Below, piece after piece: positions 59,934 through 64,000 of a DNA stretch of 64,000 nt (position 1 is the first letter of the stretch; every line of letters begins with the position of its first letter). Both the position numbers and the translations under genes were made by a program. The notes under the pieces were generated by a model. The model was not told where the DNA came from. It saw only the letters and a program-made list of their open reading frames with translations, and ran no database searches. Source of the stretch: Halobacillus naozhouensis. GTDB lineage: Bacteria > Bacillota > Bacilli > Bacillales > Halobacillaceae. The DNA is taken from positions 1,364,001-1,428,000 of the forward strand of contig NZ_CP121671.1 in NCBI RefSeq assembly GCF_029714185.1, read 5' to 3'.

Positions 59934-60674
59934 TCACGTATGATAATTGAATTTTTCCTCCACAAACGGCATGGAGGAGGGGACGGTTACGATCTTTTCT
60001 TCTGGGAGACGGAAAGCCGTAAGTTTGTTTCCGAATACACACCCTGTATCAATATTGACGGTTCGATTAACGAAACGTGGTTCGTAAACAGGAGTATGGC
60101 CGTACACAATCCATGTATCGGCTTTGTAGGTTTGCGCCCAGTCCCTTCGCTCAGGACGTCCATCTGGAAGCTTCTCGCCTGTGATATCACCATACAGCAC
60201 AAACGTCCTAATCCGTTTGTTTTCCTTGCCGATATCCTCAGCTCGAATGCCGGCATGAGCCACAACCGCTCCGACTTCGGGAAGCTGTAAATAAAGCGGA
60301 GATGTTTCAACTAACTCCATAAACATCTGCTTAATCGCTTGCTGTTCAGCTGTGGAAAGCTGGCGGTATTCGGCTGTTGTCGTTTCGAGGCCGTGTTTTT
60401 CCTGAACAGGGTTTCCGAGAAAATAGCGATATAACTTACTGCAATGATTGCCGGGGACATACTGGGCAAGCTTCTGTTCCATGACTAAACGGTAAACGAA
60501 CCGAATCGTCTCAATGGAGCGAGGGCCGCGGTCGGTAATATCACCGACAAAGACAGGGATTCGACCTTCAGGATGAACAGGGAGGCCATTTTCCCATTGA
60601 TAACCGAGCTGATTAAATAAATCAATAAGTTCATCGAGACAGCCATGCACATCTCCGATAACATCTATTTGCAT
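59934..60674 (-). CDS. prpE: Bis(5'-nucleosyl)-tetraphosphatase PrpE
   Basis: 246 residues from the ATG at 60674 (AAGGAGGG upstream). Calcineurin-type phosphoesterase motifs 'MQIDVIGDVHGCLDEL', 'VFVGDITDRGPRS', 'YVPGNHCSKLYRYF' and 'VAHAGIR'. It cleaves Ap4A-like nucleotides; in B. subtilis it affects spore germination. Follows the rodA-type gene on the minus strand after a hairpin. Confidence 0.93.
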   Translation of the reverse strand: MQIDVIGDVHGCLDELIDLFNQLGYQWENGLPVHPEGRIPVFVGDITDRGPRSIETIRFVYRLVMEQKLAQYVPGNHCSKLYRYFLGNPVQEKHGLETTTAEYRQLSTAEQQAIKQMFMELVETSPLYLQLPEVGAVVAHAGIRAEDIGKENKRIRTFVLYGDITGEKLPDGRPERRDWAQTYKADTWIVYGHTPVYEPRFVNRTVNIDTGCVFGNKLTAFRLPEEKIVTVPSSMPFVEEKFNYHT

Positions 60675-60710
60675 AATAACCCTCCTTGTTCGAAAAATAT
60701 AGTTCGAAAG

Positions 60711-60752
60711 AAAAAAAGGTGGATTGACTATTAAAGCTTTTCCACCTTTTTG
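60711..60752 (-). terminator. Terminator between the SEDS gene and prpE
   Basis: AAAAAGGTGGA / TCCACCTTTTT arms with T7 on the minus strand. Confidence 0.8.
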
Positions 60753-60757
60753 CATTA

Positions 60758-61930
60758 TTATTCAAACATATATGTTCTCGTCCGTGATTTAACATTTAGT
60801 ACAATGCCAATAGCGAGCAAGTAAGCGAGTGTAGAACTTCCTCCGTAACTTAAGAGAGGCAGAGGCAGCCCTGTGATCGGCAGCAGCTGGAGCGACATGC
60901 CGATATTTTGAAAAACTTGAAACGTGATCATGCCTACGATTCCGACAATGATATAACTCCCGAAGGAATCATTACTTTCCATAGCGATCTGGATCATTCG
61001 ATAAAGCAGTAAAAAGAATAATGTCAGTACTAAACTTGCTCCGATAAACCCGAATTGTTCTGCGACGGCTGTGAAGATCATATCTGTGTGACGTTCGGGA
61101 ACAGAAACCTGGAAGTTACCGATCCCTTTTCCAGTCAGCTGTCCGGAACCGATTGCGGTGATTGATTTAATGAGCTGTAACCCGTAACCTTGTGCGTATT
61201 GCTCTGGTTGAAGCCATCCGTAAAACCGTGAATCGACGTGAGCAAAAATAGATTCCTCCAAATAGTCGGTTACGACCGTGAAATTTAAGAAAAACATTAA
61301 AATGGTTACACCGATTACTATTAAAACTGAGGCAAAAATGGAAATAAGAATTTTCCATCGAATCCCTGAAACGAGAATTAAGAAGCTGGAAATCGCTACA
61401 AGAACGAGAAACGAGCCAAGGTCTGGCTGAACAGCGATTAATCCCATCGGTGGAAGGGAAAGACCGATCAATTTACCTAATAGCAAAAAATCAGATTTAA
61501 CGGTTTTTGTGCGATGTTTTTCATTATGTCTAACAATCACATGGGATAGCGTAAGGACTAAAAAGACCTTTACAAATTCGGCAGGTTGTACGGTTACACC
61601 TCCTGGAAGACTGAACCAGCTAGTTGCACCTCCTGAAGTAACAATGATTTGTGGCGGGAAGTTAAAAAACAACATCAAGAGCATGAATACACCGAAACCG
61701 TATAAGAACCAAACGAGATGATGCAGGCGGTCATAATCCATGATCATGACGATGGCGGCTCCAATTCCGCCTAAGATATACCAGACGATCTGTTTTAAGT
61801 ATGAGCCCTGATCCGTTGGCGATAAGAGTGGATCCAGTGTGTATAAAGTAAAACAGCTTACTATTCCTAATGCGACTACTACGAAAATGATCGTATAGTC
61901 TATTGGTGATGTTTGTTGAGTTTCATTCAT
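60758..61930 (-). CDS. SEDS family peptidoglycan polymerase (RodA/FtsW/SpoVE type)
   Basis: 390 residues, about 10 membrane segments. Signature 'FQNIGMSLQLLPITGLPLPLLSYGGSS' (about 343-369), the loop 'VQPAEFVKVFLVLTL' and 'VQPDLGSFLVL' with the conserved Asp, and 'VPERHTDMIFTAVAEQFGFIG', which is closer to RodA than FtsW. SEDS proteins polymerise glycan strands from lipid II with a class B PBP. It is a single gene; the genus probably has other paralogues. Confidence 0.9.
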   Translation of the reverse strand: MNETQQTSPIDYTIIFVVVALGIVSCFTLYTLDPLLSPTDQGSYLKQIVWYILGGIGAAIVMIMDYDRLHHLVWFLYGFGVFMLLMLFFNFPPQIIVTSGGATSWFSLPGGVTVQPAEFVKVFLVLTLSHVIVRHNEKHRTKTVKSDFLLLGKLIGLSLPPMGLIAVQPDLGSFLVLVAISSFLILVSGIRWKILISIFASVLIVIGVTILMFFLNFTVVTDYLEESIFAHVDSRFYGWLQPEQYAQGYGLQLIKSITAIGSGQLTGKGIGNFQVSVPERHTDMIFTAVAEQFGFIGASLVLTLFFLLLYRMIQIAMESNDSFGSYIIVGIVGMITFQVFQNIGMSLQLLPITGLPLPLLSYGGSSTLAYLLAIGIVLNVKSRTRTYMFE

Positions 61931-62046
61931 CTTTGTTCCCTTTCTCTAAACATTCTCTAAAACAACGTGTATCATTGTAAGTGTACAACATTCACGGACT
62001 TTTTTTAAGTAAGGTTTTTCAATTTGAAAAAAGAAACGACATTTAT

Positions 62047-62076
62047 TGACAAAAGTATGGCGTCCTATTAGTATAA
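62047..62076 (+). promoter_or_regulatory. Candidate mgtE promoter
   Basis: TTGACA near 62048 and TATAAT near 62074 with a 20-base spacer, or TAGTAT at 17 bases. The consensus hexamers are good but the spacing is ambiguous. No M-box riboswitch is visible in the 180-base leader. Confidence 0.45.
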
Positions 62077-62110
62077 TAAAGGTTTAAGAGTACGAAGGGG
62101 AGGGAGACGT

Positions 62111-63475
62111 ATGGAACATTTAGATGATCAAGAACGACGCGATGTTTGGCAAACCATTCAAGATGCTTTGTTTAACGATCAAATCGACCAATTCAGGGCG
62201 GAATTTCTTGAACTTCATCCATATGATCAGGCGAAAATTTTTGAAGAGGTAGCGGATGACGTCCGGATGCAAATCTATACGTACTTATCTCCTGATGAGG
62301 TCGCGGAAGTCATGGAACATATTGATTATGAGGAAATTGAGCCGTTTTTCTCTGAAATGGATCCAAGGTTTGCGGCCCAGGTTCTTGCGGAAATGTCTAC
62401 CGATGATGCCGTGGATATCCTAAACGAGCTCGATAAAAACAAAGTGGCCAGCTTTTTAACGATTATGGACGATGAGGCAGCAGAAGAAATTAAAGATTTG
62501 CTTCATTATGAGGAAAAAACGGCCGGCTCGATTATGACGACTGAGTTTGTTGTTGTCAAAGCAGGCATGACGATACGAGAAGCTATGCTTCATCTAAGAC
62601 AAGAAGCACCTGATGCCGAAACGATTTACTATACGTATGTTATCGATGAGGACAAGCGGCTCGTTGGGGTGATCTCGTTACGTGATCTGATCATTTCAGA
62701 AGAGGATTGGTTCATTTCTGATGTCATGAGTGAACGTGTCGTTTCGGCTCCCGTTGGGGAAGATCAGGAAGAAATTGCCCGGATGATGCGCGATTATGAT
62801 TTTCTTGCCTTACCAATTATTGATTTTCAGGAGCATTTATTAGGGATCATTACTGTCGATGATATTATGGATGTTATGGAAGAGGAGGCTAGTGAAGACT
62901 ATTCGAAACTGGCAGGGATCTCGGATGTAGATAGTCCGGATGAAAATGCCTTTGTCTCTGCGAAAAAAAGACTGCCGTGGCTCGTGATTTTGCTATTCCT
63001 CGGAAGTTTAACAGCCAGTCTAATAGGGCGCTTTGAGGATACATTAGACAAAGTAGCGATTTTAGCTATTTTTATTCCGCTAATTGCGGGCATGGCTGGG
63101 AATACAGGAACACAGGCGCTGGCTGTTGCTGTTCGCGGAATTGCTACAGGAGAGATTGATAAACAGGGCAAGCTGAAAATGATTATGCGTGAAGCGGGTA
63201 CTGGGCTTATTACAGGAGTAAGCTGTGGTGTGATTATTACGCTTGTCGTTTACTTTTGGCAAAATAATATCTATTTAGGATTGTTAGTGGGATTATCGAT
63301 TATGTCCACTTTGATTGTAGCAACGCTTGCTGGTTCTCTGGTGCCGCTGGTCATGCACCGGTTTAACATCGATCCAGCAGTAGCCTCTGGGCCCTTTATT
63401 ACGACCATCAATGATATCATCTCGATTTTAATCTACTTTGGAATGGCTACAGCATTTATGAGCTTACTTATATGA
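62111..63475 (+). CDS. mgtE: Magnesium transporter MgtE
   Basis: 454 residues. N-terminal superhelical domain (about 1-135, 'LSPDEVAEVMEHIDYEEIEPFFSEMDPRFAAQVLAEM'), two CBS domains (about 136-260), a connecting helix, and five membrane segments (about 285-454) with the signature 'LAIFIPLIAGMAGNTGTQALAVAVRG'. An ion channel for Mg2+ gated by cytoplasmic Mg2+ bound between the N and CBS domains. GGGGAGGGAG upstream. Confidence 0.95.
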   Translation: MEHLDDQERRDVWQTIQDALFNDQIDQFRAEFLELHPYDQAKIFEEVADDVRMQIYTYLSPDEVAEVMEHIDYEEIEPFFSEMDPRFAAQVLAEMSTDDAVDILNELDKNKVASFLTIMDDEAAEEIKDLLHYEEKTAGSIMTTEFVVVKAGMTIREAMLHLRQEAPDAETIYYTYVIDEDKRLVGVISLRDLIISEEDWFISDVMSERVVSAPVGEDQEEIARMMRDYDFLALPIIDFQEHLLGIITVDDIMDVMEEEASEDYSKLAGISDVDSPDENAFVSAKKRLPWLVILLFLGSLTASLIGRFEDTLDKVAILAIFIPLIAGMAGNTGTQALAVAVRGIATGEIDKQGKLKMIMREAGTGLITGVSCGVIITLVVYFWQNNIYLGLLVGLSIMSTLIVATLAGSLVPLVMHRFNIDPAVASGPFITTINDIISILIYFGMATAFMSLLI

Positions 63476-63480
63476 CAAAG

Positions 63481-63517
63481 AATCCCGGGCTTCCTTTAAT
63501 AGCGAAATCCGGGATTA
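63481..63517. terminator. Terminator between mgtE and DUF3231 gene
   Basis: AATCCCGG / CCGGGATT arms (63481-63488, 63509-63516), between convergent genes. Confidence 0.7.
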
Positions 63518-63520
63518 AGT

Positions 63521-64000
63521 TTATTGTTTTTTAGCTAGTTCATCACGGTCTGGGTTTAGCGGGGGCTGTTCCATCCAATTGTGATCGATCATCAGATTTG
63601 CTCCATCTTCAGCATACTTTCCGATTTCCGCGGTCAGGCGTGAATATTTAAAATGAATGTCTCGTCTCATAGTCGTCGCCATACTCGTACCGTAATACCC
63701 AATGCCGATAGCAATTAACGCTGTGACGTGAAACATCATCAACTTATCGGAAAATGGCGGTGCAGTCGAGGTAGTGACTTCCGAATCCCACGTCATCGCT
63801 GCCGGAACATGGTCCTTGCTCAGGGCACTTCTAAACGCTTCGACATGTTTGGCCGCGATCTTTCTGCCTCTAACCATGTATTGGGAAACTTTCTTCGATT
63901 TGGCGGCTTGACTGAAACCCATCAGGACAGCCTCTCCTAAACTATTTCGTTGCATGTTGTCGTAAAGATTCGTAATCTCTAATGAAGTTAACGGTCGTCT
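63521..64000 (-). CDS. DUF3231 family protein, N-terminal part beyond the window
   Basis: The frame stays open to the window end, and the codons upstream of the ATG at 63955 read 'RPLTSLEITNLYDN', which continues the family pattern, so that ATG is internal. The visible 159 residues hold 'GEAVLMGFSQAAKSKKVSQYMVRGRKIAAKHVEAF' and 'MMFHVTALIAIGIGYYGTSMATTMRRDI'. DUF3231 proteins are CotF-like helical proteins of spore formers, usually about 330 residues with two repeats. Function uncertain; a spore role is likely. Confidence 0.85.
   Translation of the reverse strand, partial: RRPLTSLEITNLYDNMQRNSLGEAVLMGFSQAAKSKKVSQYMVRGRKIAAKHVEAFRSALSKDHVPAAMTWDSEVTTSTAPPFSDKLMMFHVTALIAIGIGYYGTSMATTMRRDIHFKYSRLTAEIGKYAEDGANLMIDHNWMEQPPLNPDRDELAKKQ

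Noticed and set aside
61931..62110. M-box magnesium riboswitch before mgtE
   Set aside because: The leader is short and has none of the conserved M-box sequence blocks that I could recognise.
1..64000. CRISPR arrays, tRNA or rRNA genes, prophage or intact insertion sequences
   Set aside because: None found by eye on either strand: no regularly spaced direct repeats of CRISPR length, no tRNA-like cloverleaf with CCA or TTCGA core, and no transposase or integrase frames.

Overview
The window looks like the chromosome of an endospore-forming, low-to-moderate-GC Bacillaceae, probably a halotolerant or marine genus such as Halobacillus, Thalassobacillus or Virgibacillus (inference). The support is a complete gerPA-F spore germination cluster, asnO, an Spx/MecA/SpxH network, a trpS T-box, a FapR-controlled fabHF operon, and long conserved synteny with two Bacillus subtilis blocks (yisL-asnO, yitS-yitW; yjzD-med-fabHF-yjbA-trpS-opp-yjbC-spx-yjbE-mecA-coiA-pepF-spxH-yjbI-yjbK-yjbM-nadK-yjbO-prpE). 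I saw no rRNA, tRNA, CRISPR array, prophage or intact insertion sequence.

Layout. 1-2209: end of a HAD hydrolase and a convergent BCCT osmolyte transporter. 2614-7676: an accessory-looking + strand operon with an amidohydrolase-fold protein, a Rieske ferredoxin, a ferredoxin-NAD(P) reductase, a pair of short CHR transporters and a GbsA-type betaine-aldehyde dehydrogenase, divergent from the BCCT gene. This is the best candidate for an undescribed system: an oxygenase-like quaternary-amine or choline oxidation module whose oxygenase would have an amidohydrolase fold. 7825-9716: gerP operon on the minus strand. 9809-12712: a three-gene membrane operon (DUF418, DUF2157, GDYXXLXY). 12769-14721: a GntR/ABC operon with a perfect palindromic operator. 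14946-21086: rocD, yisL, asnO and an unusual membrane-anchored GH13-like protein with key catalytic residues replaced, preceded by a 790-base non-coding stretch with repeat-like material and a perfect 58-base hairpin.

21189-29335: the yit block (DegV, YitT, BsuPI-type lipoprotein, Nfu_N, DUF2785, DUF3813, YitU, YitV, YitW) and a molybdenum-cofactor mini-operon mobB-moaE-moaD. 29428-35027: uppP, yjzD, a YjaV-like protein, med, and fabH-fabF behind a FapR box. 35106-47179: an LCP protein, yjbA, T-box-trpS, DUF3899, and a duplicated oppA followed by oppBCDF. 47348-54899: secreted putative glycoside hydrolase, GNAT, spx, TerC, mecA, coiA and pepF. 54940-64000: a small membrane protein missed by length filters, spxH with a truncated hemoglobin, CYTH, relQ-nadK-pseudouridine synthase, prpE, a RodA-type SEDS protein, mgtE, and the C-terminal part of a DUF3231 protein cut by the window end.

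Functional themes are osmoadaptation (BCCT, GbsA-type enzyme), sporulation and germination (gerP, asnO, DUF3231), competence and protease-adaptor control (med, mecA, spx, spxH, coiA, peptide uptake), envelope building (uppP, LCP, SEDS), and stringent response and NAD metabolism (relQ, nadK). Most transcription units end at clear rho-independent hairpins. All family names come from reading the sequence and from memory of the families; no database search was run.
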